Of a stretch of 40,021 nt of DNA, positions 16,722 to 26,789 are shown piece by piece; positions within the stretch are counted from its first letter, which is position 1; every line of letters begins with the position of its first letter. Position numbers and translations under genes: made by a program. Below the pieces are notes generated by a model. That model worked only from the letters and a program-made list of their open reading frames with translations, did not search any database and was not told the origin of the DNA. The DNA lies in assembly GCA_003661975.1 (NCBI GenBank), contig QMXE01000003.1, positions 1 through 40,021 on the forward strand, given 5' to 3'. Source of the DNA: Candidatus Bathyarchaeota archaeon. GTDB lineage: Archaea; Thermoproteota; Bathyarchaeia; Bathyarchaeales; DTEX01.

Positions 16722-18902
16722 GTGATCCAATTGACTGAGGTTCAGCTTAGAGTAGGTGATGCAAAACAAAGGGATGTAGCCAGAGGAATAGCGAGGATAG
16801 ATCAGCAGACCATGGAGAAACTTCAAGTCTCAGCTGGGGATGTAATCGAGATAATTGGGAAGAAGAGGACATCTGCAATTGCGTGGCCAGCGTACTCGGA
16901 GGATCAGGGTAAGGGAATAATTAGGATTGACGGCTTCACACGTAAGAATGCCGGAGTCTCAATAAATGAGTATGTAACTGTTCGCCGGGCTGAAGTTAGG
17001 GATGCTATAAGCATAGTTTTAGCTCCAATAGATATGCGTCTAAATGTAGATGAGGACTTCACGAACTTCGTTAAGAATAGGCTAATGGAGAGGACATTCG
17101 TTGAGGGAGATACAACTCTGGTCATGATGCTTGGGCATCCAGTTCAGTTCACAGTTATGAAGACTAGGCCCAGGGGCGTAGTTAGATTGACATACGATAC
17201 GAAGCTCCAGATACTCTCTGAGCCTGCTCCCGAGGCGAGGGGCGTTCCAAGGACGACCTATGAGGATATAGGCGGCTTGAAGGAGGAGATACAGAGGCTC
17301 AGAGAGATGGTTGAGCTCCCAATGAGGCATCCTGAGATCTTCCAGAGGCTTGGGATAGACCCGCCTAAGGGTGTTCTCCTGCACGGTCCTCCCGGCTGCG
17401 GTAAGACTCTTCTTGCAAGGGCAGTCGCCAATGAGTCGGATGCGAACTTCTTCTCGATAAATGGACCTGAGATAATGAGCAAATTTTACGGCGAGTCTGA
17501 GGCTAGGCTTCGTGAGATCTTCCAGCAGGCTGAGAAGAATGCCCCTGCAATAATCTTCATTGATGAGTTGGATGCGATAGCGCCTAAACGTGAGGAGGTA
17601 ACGGGGGAGGTTGAGAGGAGAGTTGTAGCTCAGCTCTTAGCATTGCTTGATGGATTGACGAGTAGAGGAAACGTGATCGTTATAGGAGCCACGAACAGAC
17701 CTAACGCCCTTGACCCTGCACTTAGAAGGCCTGGAAGATTCGACCGTGAGATCGAGATTGGAATTCCAGATAAGCAGGGACGATACGAGATCCTACAGAT
17801 CCATACGAGGGGTATGCCTCTGGCGAAGGACGTTGACTTAAGGAAGCTAGCCGAGATAACCCATGGATATACAGGAGCCGACTTGGCTGCTCTATGCCGT
17901 GAAACGGCTATGAAGGCCCTGAGGAGGTATCTGCCCGAGATAGATCTTGAACAGGAGAGGATCCCGCCTAGCGTCTTGGAGAAGATGGAGGTTAAGATGG
18001 AGGACTTCCTGAATGCATATAGGGAGATAACTCCCACGGCTATGAGGGAGGTTGCAGTTGAGGTTCCCACAGTCCACTGGAGTGATATTGGAGATCTAGA
18101 GGAGGTTAAGCAGGAGCTTAGGGAATGCGTTGAGTGGCCTCTTAAGCATCCGGAAGTCTTCAAGAGGATGGGGATAAAGCCTCCTAAGGGTGTTCTACTC
18201 TTCGGTCCTCCCGGCTGCGGTAAGACTCTTCTTGCAAGGGCAGTCGCAACTGAGAGTGAGGCAAACTTCATATCTATTAAGGGTCCAGAGGTCTTCTCAA
18301 AGTGGGTTGGAGAGTCCGAGAGGGCCATCAGGGAGGTCTTCCGAAAGGCTAGAATGTCCGCCCCAGCGATAATCTTCTTCGACGAGATCGACGCGTTGGT
18401 TCCGAGGAGAGGAGCAGGATACGCGGATAGCGGGGTGACCGAGAGGGTTATCAGTCAGCTCCTAACCGAGATAGATGGAATAGAGACCCTTCAGGAGGTT
18501 GTGATATTGGCGGCTACAAATAGGCCTGACATACTGGATCCAGCGATCCTCAGGCCGGGCAGGATCGATAGGATGATCTATGTTTCAGAGCCAGATGAGG
18601 AGGCCAGATACCAGATATTCAGGATACACACGAAGAACATGCCCCTGTCGGAGGATGTCGATCTAAGGAAACTCGCAAGCCTAACTAAGGGATACTCCGG
18701 AGCTGACATAGAGTCTGTCTGCCGTGAAGCAGCATTAATAGCGCTGAGAAGGGACATAAACTCAAAGGCCGTTACATTCGCAGATTTCGAGGAGGCACTC
18801 GAGAAGATCGGGCCGAGCATAACGCCAGACATGGACAAGTGGTATAGGAACTTCATGAAGCAGGCTAGAAAGGCTCAGAAGCCAGCTCCTCTAATAGCAT
18901 AG
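16722..18902 (+). CDS. CDC48/VCP-like AAA ATPase
   Basis: CDC48 N-domain followed by two AAA modules ([15 protein letters not shown] twice; [14 protein letters not shown] / [36 protein letters not shown] / [19 protein letters not shown]). Start GTG 16722, or TTG 16731 after GGTGAT. Confidence 0.95.
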   Translation: MIQLTEVQLRVGDAKQRDVARGIARIDQQTMEKLQVSAGDVIEIIGKKRTSAIAWPAYSEDQGKGIIRIDGFTRKNAGVSINEYVTVRRAEVRDAISIVLAPIDMRLNVDEDFTNFVKNRLMERTFVEGDTTLVMMLGHPVQFTVMKTRPRGVVRLTYDTKLQILSEPAPEARGVPRTTYEDIGGLKEEIQRLREMVELPMRHPEIFQRLGIDPPKGVLLHGPPGCGKTLLARAVANESDANFFSINGPEIMSKFYGESEARLREIFQQAEKNAPAIIFIDELDAIAPKREEVTGEVERRVVAQLLALLDGLTSRGNVIVIGATNRPNALDPALRRPGRFDREIEIGIPDKQGRYEILQIHTRGMPLAKDVDLRKLAEITHGYTGADLAALCRETAMKALRRYLPEIDLEQERIPPSVLEKMEVKMEDFLNAYREITPTAMREVAVEVPTVHWSDIGDLEEVKQELRECVEWPLKHPEVFKRMGIKPPKGVLLFGPPGCGKTLLARAVATESEANFISIKGPEVFSKWVGESERAIREVFRKARMSAPAIIFFDEIDALVPRRGAGYADSGVTERVISQLLTEIDGIETLQEVVILAATNRPDILDPAILRPGRIDRMIYVSEPDEEARYQIFRIHTKNMPLSEDVDLRKLASLTKGYSGADIESVCREAALIALRRDINSKAVTFADFEEALEKIGPSITPDMDKWYRNFMKQARKAQKPAPLIA

Positions 18903-18918
18903 AAGGGTAGGAAGTGGA

Positions 18919-19143
18919 ATGAGCACATGGAAGATCCATCCGGTCTACCTGACGATAATAGAGATCCTCAGAGAGAAGGGATCAATGACGGATACGGAGC
19001 TACTAGAAGCCCTAAGAGTCTTCTATAAGGATATAGGAATGGATGACCTAAACAAGAATCTAATGGCCATGGAGATATCGGGACTAATCCACGTCTCATC
19101 ATTGACGAGGGGAAAAAGACTAATTGAACTGATAGAAAAATAA
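18919..19143 (+). CDS. Small winged-helix-like protein (74 aa)
   Basis: Short ORF 17 nt after cdc48; MTDTELLEALRVFYKDIGMDDLNKNLMAMEISGLIHVSSLTRGKRLIELIE resembles a wHTH. Confidence 0.7.
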   Translation: MSTWKIHPVYLTIIEILREKGSMTDTELLEALRVFYKDIGMDDLNKNLMAMEISGLIHVSSLTRGKRLIELIEK

Positions 19144-19408
19144 TATAAATCTTCAGCCGAGTCTTCGCTGAGAAAGCCTCAATGTCTTCTTTAGGATGGG
19201 GCGTTCTCAAGAGAGTGGGCTGAGCGGGGATTAATGCAGCTGTGATCCCAACCTTAAAGCAGATGCCGCAAACATTTTCCTTCAGACTGTTCAGGATCGA
19301 ATAGTTGACGGTGACATCCAATTTCCATTTGAGATGTTCAATGATGAAAACGAAAATGTTAATCTTCTATCGCCGCCATATGATGGCGTCAACATGGAGG
19401 TTCAAATT

Positions 19409-20362
19409 TTGGGTTCATGGATCTTCACTCATGGTGATGTTGATGGCTTATGTGCTGGAGCCATAGCCCTAGCGGCATACCCTGATGCCAATGTATTCTT
19501 CACGCATCCATACGGCTTAGAGGGGGATCTACATGAGGCTAAAGACGCTGACAGAATCATAATATGCGATATTGCCCTCTCAGAGAGTCATCTGAATGGT
19601 CTCTTAAAGGCATTCTCCAAGATAGCCGAGACGAGCGAACTAATATACATCGATCATCATCCATTACCAGAAGGCCTATCCGAAGATGAGATCGCCGGAG
19701 TTGTCGTTCACAGCCTTGACTCCTCAGCCTCAGAGCTAACCTATAGGTTCTTTCAGTCCCGGATAGACTCACTTCATGCCAGAACGGCGATCATGGGCGC
19801 TATTGGAGACTATCTTGATGATACGCCGCTCATCAAACGGTTATTGGAGAGATGGGATAAGAGGACATTATACTTCGAGAGCGGCCTGCTGATTCAGGGG
19901 ATCGAGGGCCAAAAGAGAAACTATGATCTAAAACGGAGCATAGTGTATAATTTGGCGAATAAAATCCCTCCGAGCTTCGATAGGATGCTCGTGGAGCTAG
20001 CAATCCAGAATACGCATTTGGAGGAGATAGCGATTAGGGAGCTACGTGACAGGGCGAAACTATATGGAAATGTAGCATACATACTCAACTTTCCCTTCTC
20101 ACATGGGAAAACCGCAACTTACATTCGGGGATTAACGGGTGCGATGGTTGGATTGGCAGGGGAGGAGAGAAGGGGCATGATAGATATGAGCCTAAGAGCA
20201 AGCAGCCAAAAGATAGACCTAAACAGAATATTAAGGAGGATAACTCCTCATCTCGGCGGAAGCGGAGGTGGACATCCAATGGCAGCGGGAGCAAGAGTCC
20301 CCAAAGAAAAGTTCATGGAGTTCCTTAGGGAACTGAATGAATGCCTAAGGGGGATCGATTAG
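19409..20362 (+). CDS. DHH-family phosphoesterase (archaeal RecJ/nano-RNase-like)
   Basis: THGDVDGLCAGAIAL, IYIDHHPLP and C-terminal GGSGGGHPMAAGARVP. TTG start at 19409 has an SD (GGAGGT, 7 nt); the track ORF starts at 19334. Confidence 0.87.
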   Translation: MGSWIFTHGDVDGLCAGAIALAAYPDANVFFTHPYGLEGDLHEAKDADRIIICDIALSESHLNGLLKAFSKIAETSELIYIDHHPLPEGLSEDEIAGVVVHSLDSSASELTYRFFQSRIDSLHARTAIMGAIGDYLDDTPLIKRLLERWDKRTLYFESGLLIQGIEGQKRNYDLKRSIVYNLANKIPPSFDRMLVELAIQNTHLEEIAIRELRDRAKLYGNVAYILNFPFSHGKTATYIRGLTGAMVGLAGEERRGMIDMSLRASSQKIDLNRILRRITPHLGGSGGGHPMAAGARVPKEKFMEFLRELNECLRGID

Positions 20363-21564
20363 CCTGGAGGCGGGCGGACTTCAAGCTCCAAAGTAACGTT
20401 CACCAGCCTCCCAGCCCTTATAACGGCAATCTGGATCTTATCTCCAGGCTTGGTATTCCTCTCGAGATATGTTGACAAGTCATCTCCATTCCTAATTCTA
20501 GTCCCATTGATCATGACTATTATGTCGCCGCCTACCTTTATGCGCAGGTCATTAACGATTACTGTTCTATTTCCACCTCTCAACCCCGCCTTCTCAGCTG
20601 GGCTTTTAGGTATGACCTCAACGACGAGTAATCCATACGTGACATTCACATTCATTATCTTTGCAATGTCATAGTTCATGTCGACTCCTCTTATCCCAAG
20701 CCATGGATGCGGATAGCTCTTTCCCCTAATCAGATAAGGCAGCTCCCTAAGGATGGTATCTGAGGGAATCGCAAATCCAACTCCCTGAGCCCCCGCGATT
20801 ATGGCCGTCGTAACGCCGACGACTTCACCGCGTAGATTAAGTAGAGGTCCTCCGGAGTTTCCTGGATTTATCGGCGTGCTTATCTGGATCACATCTGCTA
20901 TCGGATATCCTCCAGTCGCAGACTCGCTTATAGATCTGCCGAGCTGACTTATGACGCCAGTCGTTATTGAGCCCGCCAATCCGAAGGGGCTTCCAATCGC
21001 TATTACTGGCTGACCGATCTTAAGGGTGGATGAACTGGCTATTCTAAGCGGCTTAAGCTTAGATGCTGGCGCATCCGCTGATAGTATGGCTAGGTCGCTG
21101 TATGGGTCTCTTCCGATGACATAGGCTGGGTATGTCTCTCCGCTTAGAAGCGAGATCGTTATATCTGAGGCCTTCTCGACGACGTGATTATTAGTTATAA
21201 CTATTAACTTTCCATCGTAAGAGTATATGAAGCCTGAACCTTGAACCTCCCCATATTCGCTTCCGAAGATGGTTTGCCTAATGATCTTCCCGCGAATAAC
21301 GACGACTGAGTCCTTAACCATATCATATACTTCGCTGAATGAGTAGGTTGACTGAACAGAGATGTTTTGTGTCTCCAAATTTGAGATTTCACTACGGATC
21401 TGCGATATTTGATCGCTTAACTCCTTTATCCGTATGCTCTCCTTTTGTATGGTATCCTGCAAATCCCGAAGGTTAAATGCCAGTATGGAGATCGAGCCGA
21501 GATAAATGATCAAAGAGATGACTAGGAAGGTCTTCAGGGTGAACGGCTCGTCTCGTCCACTCAA
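20359..21564 (-). CDS. HtrA/DegP-like membrane-anchored serine protease with PDZ domain
   Basis: N-terminal TM helix, ITNNHVV (His), DPYSDLAIL (Asp), TPINPGNSGGPLLN (Ser), C-terminal PDZ (GLLVVEVIPKSPAEKAGLRGG...). Confidence 0.92.
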   Translation of the reverse strand: MSGRDEPFTLKTFLVISLIIYLGSISILAFNLRDLQDTIQKESIRIKELSDQISQIRSEISNLETQNISVQSTYSFSEVYDMVKDSVVVIRGKIIRQTIFGSEYGEVQGSGFIYSYDGKLIVITNNHVVEKASDITISLLSGETYPAYVIGRDPYSDLAILSADAPASKLKPLRIASSSTLKIGQPVIAIGSPFGLAGSITTGVISQLGRSISESATGGYPIADVIQISTPINPGNSGGPLLNLRGEVVGVTTAIIAGAQGVGFAIPSDTILRELPYLIRGKSYPHPWLGIRGVDMNYDIAKIMNVNVTYGLLVVEVIPKSPAEKAGLRGGNRTVIVNDLRIKVGGDIIVMINGTRIRNGDDLSTYLERNTKPGDKIQIAVIRAGRLVNVTLELEVRPPPG

Positions 21565-21650
21565 GATGCATCCCCAGCAGATCTAAATTACACTTGTAAA
21601 ATTAAGGGTTATCATCCGCTCAGTCATGAAGCCCATGCAATAATAGCATC

Positions 21651-22733
21651 CTAATCGTATCTGCCGTATTTTTTGACGAGCTCTATAACCCTCATGTACT
21701 GCTTGAAGCTGACGTTCTTCGGAACGGAGTGATCCGAATGGTATATGTATCCGCCTCCCTCCTTGGCAACTGTTATCTTCCTCTTAATCTCCTCCTCTAT
21801 GGGCTTCGGATCATCCAGTGCCATTAGCCTGACATCTATTCCGCCCATAAATGCTATTTTATCGCCATACTCCTCCTTTAATTCGATCAAGTCCATTCCA
21901 GCCTTAACCTCTAATGGCTGAAGACAATCTATTCCCTCCTCAATGAAGTATGGTATCAGATCCTTAACTCTCCCGCAGCTATGAAGGATCACGTACATGC
22001 CTCTACTATGAAAGAACCTGCATAGCTCCTTAAAGACTGGGTGTAGCTGCTCCTCAAAGTGCCTCGGAGAGAAGAATAGGCCCTTCCTATATCCCAGATC
22101 ACATGCGAGAAAGGCACCGTCAAATTTGAATCCCGCCCTGATCATCCTATCGCACATCTCCATCACGAGCTTTGCATCAGTCCAATACATGTCTATGACC
22201 CAATCCGGCTCGGCTATCACGGCCTTCAAGAGGCGGGGAGTCGCAACATAGGCTTGGATCTTATCGAATCCAACAGCAGCCCTGTAAGTTATGAATCGTC
22301 CCCGACTGTATTGTCTATGAAACTCCCGGAGGCCTGTGACCCAGTCAACCCTATAATCGCTGGGCTTTAATCTAGGCTTTATCCTCTCCCAGTCCTCCCT
22401 GCTCTTACATGGATAATCAATTATCATTGGAGTTGTGGAGTAGTCGCGATGATTCTTTCTTATGCCGCCGAAGCTCGTCCTCTCCACGATATACTCATCA
22501 TCCTCAGATATGACCTCAACTGGAAACTGAGGGGAAGTATCAGCTCCGAATCCGCATATCTCATAGCCGAAATAATCCGCTGGTGAAACCCCTGAGGGAA
22601 GCCCCTCGGTCCTCCACCTATCAACGGTCGCCTGCCATGGACTATCATGTATTGGGATCCTATCGGCCTCACGGTGCTCAAGGGCCATCTTAACTCTCTC
22701 ACGAGGCTCCATACAGATCACTCCAAGCCTCAT
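21651..22733 (-). CDS. Uroporphyrinogen decarboxylase (URO-D)/MtaA-like family protein
   Basis: MEPRERVKMALEHREADRIPI, GMYVILHSCGRVKDLIPYFIEEGIDCLQPLEVKAGMDLIELKEEYGDKIAFMGGIDVR. Confidence 0.88.
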   Translation of the reverse strand: MRLGVICMEPRERVKMALEHREADRIPIHDSPWQATVDRWRTEGLPSGVSPADYFGYEICGFGADTSPQFPVEVISEDDEYIVERTSFGGIRKNHRDYSTTPMIIDYPCKSREDWERIKPRLKPSDYRVDWVTGLREFHRQYSRGRFITYRAAVGFDKIQAYVATPRLLKAVIAEPDWVIDMYWTDAKLVMEMCDRMIRAGFKFDGAFLACDLGYRKGLFFSPRHFEEQLHPVFKELCRFFHSRGMYVILHSCGRVKDLIPYFIEEGIDCLQPLEVKAGMDLIELKEEYGDKIAFMGGIDVRLMALDDPKPIEEEIKRKITVAKEGGGYIYHSDHSVPKNVSFKQYMRVIELVKKYGRYD

Positions 22734-22785
22734 TCACTAATGCATCCAGAAAATGTTATATCTTTATCGGGCTGGACATAAAGCC

Positions 22786-23634
22786 TCAACGTTGAACCCT
22801 AACGATAACGATTGGTTTATGCTCGATTCTCCTCAACATCTCCCATGTAACACCCGTTAGGTCAACGCTGAATCTATCAGCCATGTCCCAGACTGTCCGT
22901 CCCGCCCCGAAGCCCCTAGCTCTATTCGCCGCCTCAGCTATATTCAAGGCTGACTCTACATCTAATCTTATACCCGAGATGGCAATTGGGGTTGATCTAC
23001 GTTTCAATCTCAGCGCCCTTCCAAGGATATATGCCGCCGCGGGAAGCCTATGTATCCCATTAAAGGAGATTGGGCGGTGTGTAAAGTGAAAGTTTCTGAA
23101 TGAGTATGTCTTGTCGGTATCCACGATCATAACTGCAACTCTCTTTGCAAGCCTGCTTCGTATATAAAGCCTAATCTCATCAGCGTCTCTCTGCGGGTCA
23201 CCAAGTGGGAGACATACATATGCGTATGGCAAGTTGCTACCGTCAATTCCACCCTCAGAGCCCCAAAGCAGAGCCTCCAAGAATCCCGCGTATCTCAATG
23301 CCACTTGCTTATGTCTGCCTCCATCCTCGCATGGATACCTCCTTAATCTCTGAATATTCTTCTTCCTCAGGTGGCATAATCTCCCCAAAAAGTATCCCCA
23401 TATTATCCTCGTCCATAAGCGGGCTAAGAACCTAGCCAGCAATCCTGCCTTCACGCGCTTCTCATCGATTATCAGTCCCTTAGCGATAGACAATGCCTTC
23501 TCAGAGATCACGATTATGTCTCCATCATTCAATTTGCCCCTGAGAGCCGAGACTATAATATCCAAGTAATTCGAATTGGGCATCCAATACTCCGTTCTGA
23601 TCGCGCTGATGGAGTATTCCTTCATCTCCAGCAT
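22786..23634 (-). CDS. Divergent F420-0:gamma-glutamyl ligase (CofE)-like protein
   Basis: GDIIVISEKALSIAKG near the N-terminus, GSEGGIDGSNLPYAYVCLPLGDPQRDADEIRLYIRSRL and VAVMIVDTDKTYSFRN. CofE-like order, but diverged. Confidence 0.72.
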   Translation of the reverse strand: MLEMKEYSISAIRTEYWMPNSNYLDIIVSALRGKLNDGDIIVISEKALSIAKGLIIDEKRVKAGLLARFLARLWTRIIWGYFLGRLCHLRKKNIQRLRRYPCEDGGRHKQVALRYAGFLEALLWGSEGGIDGSNLPYAYVCLPLGDPQRDADEIRLYIRSRLAKRVAVMIVDTDKTYSFRNFHFTHRPISFNGIHRLPAAAYILGRALRLKRRSTPIAISGIRLDVESALNIAEAANRARGFGAGRTVWDMADRFSVDLTGVTWEMLRRIEHKPIVIVRVQR

Positions 23635-23721
23635 TTCCGAAATGAAGCGGTAGAACTAAACGAAATATAAGGGAAATCGCTCTTTTAATGATTAGTTAGG
23701 GATTTCGGGAAATATGAGCGT

Positions 23722-25398
23722 ATGAGTAGCAATCTCCTAGAGCAGAACTTGAAGACATCAATTCAGAATCTGTGCATGCGGAGATTCTCTGAGGAGATGC
23801 TGGCGGCCTCCGCCCAGCCAGTATTCGTAGGGATAAATGGAACAAAGGGCAGGATAGACGTAACTGTAATACTCAAGTCTTCAACCCGTAAGTTGTCTTA
23901 TAGACGGGAAACCCTCAGTGACAGAATAGTCTCCATCCTAGCAGCCGACCATAGAACATTCGAGATGGATGTCGAGAGCGACTGGCTTGGAGGATTACTA
24001 ACCGAGAGCCTGCTCTTTCCGTATGAGCCACTGATCAATGAGGCTCTCCTCAGACACTATGAGATCAAACTTAAAATGAGGATGATAAGCGAGATCATAG
24101 ATAATCTTATCCTCGAGTATCCGGAGCTCTCTAGGGAGATACTGATCAAACCCGAATACTTCATGTGGGAAACTATAGCTCGGAAGATCTCGCTGTATCC
24201 GCCGAGTATATGTAGGCTCTTAGATCCTAAACGCGGAGTGATCATCAGGGAAATTCAAGAATTGATCATGCCCGGTTTTCTTAAGGCCCTTAAGAGACTG
24301 GAAGGGGATCATGTAATCTCCATCTCAAATGGATATGTCAAGATAAGTGAACGCTATATTGAGTCCCTCAAGGGCTGGAGGATAAGAATTCCAAGTCTCC
24401 TCAGGAATGTCAGAGACGCCATACTTAGGCATGGAATTGAGTTCTTCCCTAAAATGATGAGTTCCCTCCTAGAAGATTATACTGCATTTACAACTCAATC
24501 AATTACTGAGGGAAGACTTCCATCTGAAATTGAAGATGCAAAGAGTTTCCTCTTCATTCCGACATCCTCGGGGCTGGCATCCCTGTCGGAAAAGAGGAGA
24601 ATCAGCAGCTTTATAGATTCCCTATTCGCAGGGAAGAGTTCAACTGTTAGGATTGAGAGGCTGGGAGGAGTATTAAACTCCGTTTATCTCATAACGGTTA
24701 GGGAGAATGGAGAGCTCAAGCGAAGAGTCGCAAAGGTCTTTAAGAGCTGGTATAACCTAAAGTGGCTTCCAATAGCATTATGGACCCTCGGATCAAAGGA
24801 GTTCGCGGTTTTGGGGAAGACGAGGCTTGAGAGAGAATACTCCATAAATAGGCTCCTCTCAAGCAATGGGATAGCTGTTCCGAGAATTCTGCATATAAGC
24901 CCATCTGAGGGGATACTGATTCAGGAATATATTGAAGGTGAGAGTTTAACGCGGATAATAAAGAGGATATGCTCATCAGGCGGCGATGACGAGCGGCTCT
25001 ACTCCATAATCAGCATGGTCGGAGAGGAGATAGCCAAGATCCACAGCTTAAACGTCTCGCTTGGAGACTGCAAGCCCGAAAACATCAAGTTAGCCGAGGA
25101 TGGAAGGATATTCTTTCTCGATCTAGAGCAGGCTGAGAGAGGAGGTGATCAAGCATGGGACATAGCAGAGTTCCTTTACTATTCGGGGCACTACGCCTCC
25201 CTATCTCCACTTAAAGTTCCAAGAAGAATTACTGAGAGCTTCATAGATGGGTATTTAAAGGGCGGGGAAAGGGTCGAGAATATTAAGCGTGTTAGATCAC
25301 CAAGATACATTAGGGCCTTCAGCTTCTTCACTCCGCCCCACATAATCTACGTAATAGCGAATACATGCATTAGGAAGATCAGGACGGAATCGGGCTGA
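23722..25398 (+). CDS. Protein with C-terminal RIO/Bud32-like kinase fold and uncharacterised N-terminal half
   Basis: RRVAKVFKSW (Lys), LIQEYIEGESL hinge, VSLGDCKPENIKL catalytic loop, IFFLDLEQAERGGDQAWDIAEFLYY metal loop. No recognised domain in about the first 300 residues. Confidence 0.78.
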   Translation: MSSNLLEQNLKTSIQNLCMRRFSEEMLAASAQPVFVGINGTKGRIDVTVILKSSTRKLSYRRETLSDRIVSILAADHRTFEMDVESDWLGGLLTESLLFPYEPLINEALLRHYEIKLKMRMISEIIDNLILEYPELSREILIKPEYFMWETIARKISLYPPSICRLLDPKRGVIIREIQELIMPGFLKALKRLEGDHVISISNGYVKISERYIESLKGWRIRIPSLLRNVRDAILRHGIEFFPKMMSSLLEDYTAFTTQSITEGRLPSEIEDAKSFLFIPTSSGLASLSEKRRISSFIDSLFAGKSSTVRIERLGGVLNSVYLITVRENGELKRRVAKVFKSWYNLKWLPIALWTLGSKEFAVLGKTRLEREYSINRLLSSNGIAVPRILHISPSEGILIQEYIEGESLTRIIKRICSSGGDDERLYSIISMVGEEIAKIHSLNVSLGDCKPENIKLAEDGRIFFLDLEQAERGGDQAWDIAEFLYYSGHYASLSPLKVPRRITESFIDGYLKGGERVENIKRVRSPRYIRAFSFFTPPHIIYVIANTCIRKIRTESG

Positions 25399-25445
25399 GC
25401 AATCCATTTTTATCCATAATGAGCCTTAATCATTCTTGGTATGAG

Positions 25446-26759
25446 ATGACGAGCATAACCTTCTACGGCGGTGTCAATGAGATAGGTGGAAATAAGATCC
25501 TCATAGAAGATGAGGATTCAAGGATACTTCTAGACTTCGGCATGTCATTCACCCTGAGATACCAGTATTACTCAATTCCATTTCTATCGCCCAAAGATGA
25601 GAATGACCTACTAGAATTTGGGATCCTACCTCGGCTTCGGGGGGCATACCAGTTTGAGTGTGATGAACCAGCAATAGATGCTGTCTTTCTTTCACATTCA
25701 CATCTCGACCACTCGGCGTACATATCCTTCCTCAAAAGGGAGATACCAGTCTACTGCGGCGAGACAACCGCGACCATATTAAGGGCCTACAGTGAAGTCC
25801 ACCTTCCCAGCCTAGAATTCAATATTGAAGGATTAAGATTCAATACGTTCAGAACTGGAGATAAAGTGAGGATTGGAAGCATCGAGGTTGAACCGATCCA
25901 CGTGGATCATTCAGTTCCAGGATCCTATGGTTTTATAGTCCACACAACCTCCGGGACGATCATCTATACGGGAGACTTCAGGAGGCATGGTTCAAGACCC
26001 GATTTAACGGAGGACTTCATAGGCAGATCCTCTGAGAGCCATCCGGAAGCCCTGATCTGTGAGAGCACGAATATGGCTTCAGTTGAGATATCATCTGAGA
26101 GGGAAGTGATGGAGAAGATCAATAATGTGGTCAGTAGAGCATCTGGACTTGTGATGGCAAACTTCTCATGGGCTGATATTGACAGGCTTAGATCATTCTA
26201 TGAGGCCGCTGAGAAGAATGAGAGAAGCCTCGTCGTCACGCCTAAACAGGCTCATCTATTGAATCAGCTAAGCGGAGATCCACACTTGAATGTTCCGAAG
26301 ATCGATGAGCTCCTAATCTTCAGGAGGGAGAAGAAGAGATATTATGATTGGGAGAAGGAGATTATGGATTCAGCCGAGACGATAGATTCCCATGAGATAT
26401 CGGGGAGGCAGAGCGAGATCATCCTTGTCTGCTCCTTTTATGACCTGACCGAACTGACGGAGATAAGACCCGATGCCGGAAGCTGCTACATATTATCCGC
26501 TTCCGAGCCATTCAATGAGGAGATGGAGATGGACTATAATAGGCTGATAAACTGGCTTGAGCACTACGGCCTCCCACAATTTCACATTCACGTATCCGGG
26601 CATATCACGCCTCTGCATCTCAGAGAATCGATCATGACGATAGATCCGAAGCTTGTATTTCCAATTCACGGAGTCCACCTGGATCTCTTCCGCAGATTCA
26701 TGAGGGATATAAGAGGCGAAATAATAACGCCTGAAAAGGATAAAAGATATCGGATTTAA
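25446..26759 (+). CDS. RNase J-like / MBL-fold nuclease (beta-CASP family)
   Basis: ITFYGGVNEIGGNKILIEDEDSRILLDFGMSF, FLSHSHLDHSAYI, IIYTGDFRRHGSRP and HVSGHITPLHLRESIMTIDPKLVFPIHGVH. Confidence 0.88.
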   Translation: MTSITFYGGVNEIGGNKILIEDEDSRILLDFGMSFTLRYQYYSIPFLSPKDENDLLEFGILPRLRGAYQFECDEPAIDAVFLSHSHLDHSAYISFLKREIPVYCGETTATILRAYSEVHLPSLEFNIEGLRFNTFRTGDKVRIGSIEVEPIHVDHSVPGSYGFIVHTTSGTIIYTGDFRRHGSRPDLTEDFIGRSSESHPEALICESTNMASVEISSEREVMEKINNVVSRASGLVMANFSWADIDRLRSFYEAAEKNERSLVVTPKQAHLLNQLSGDPHLNVPKIDELLIFRREKKRYYDWEKEIMDSAETIDSHEISGRQSEIILVCSFYDLTELTEIRPDAGSCYILSASEPFNEEMEMDYNRLINWLEHYGLPQFHIHVSGHITPLHLRESIMTIDPKLVFPIHGVHLDLFRRFMRDIRGEIITPEKDKRYRI

Positions 26760-26789
26760 TAATACACTAAAAGAGGTCAGTGATCAATC

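Noticed and set aside
17630-18328. 232-aa minus-strand ORF inside CDC48
   Set aside because: Antisense shadow ORF of a highly conserved AAA gene; Ser/Leu-rich composition typical of antisense frames.
18968-19321. Minus-strand 117-aa ORF overlapping the wHTH gene and downstream gap
   Set aside because: Mostly antisense to the better-supported 18919..19143 gene, and low-complexity hydrophobic composition; no domain recognised.
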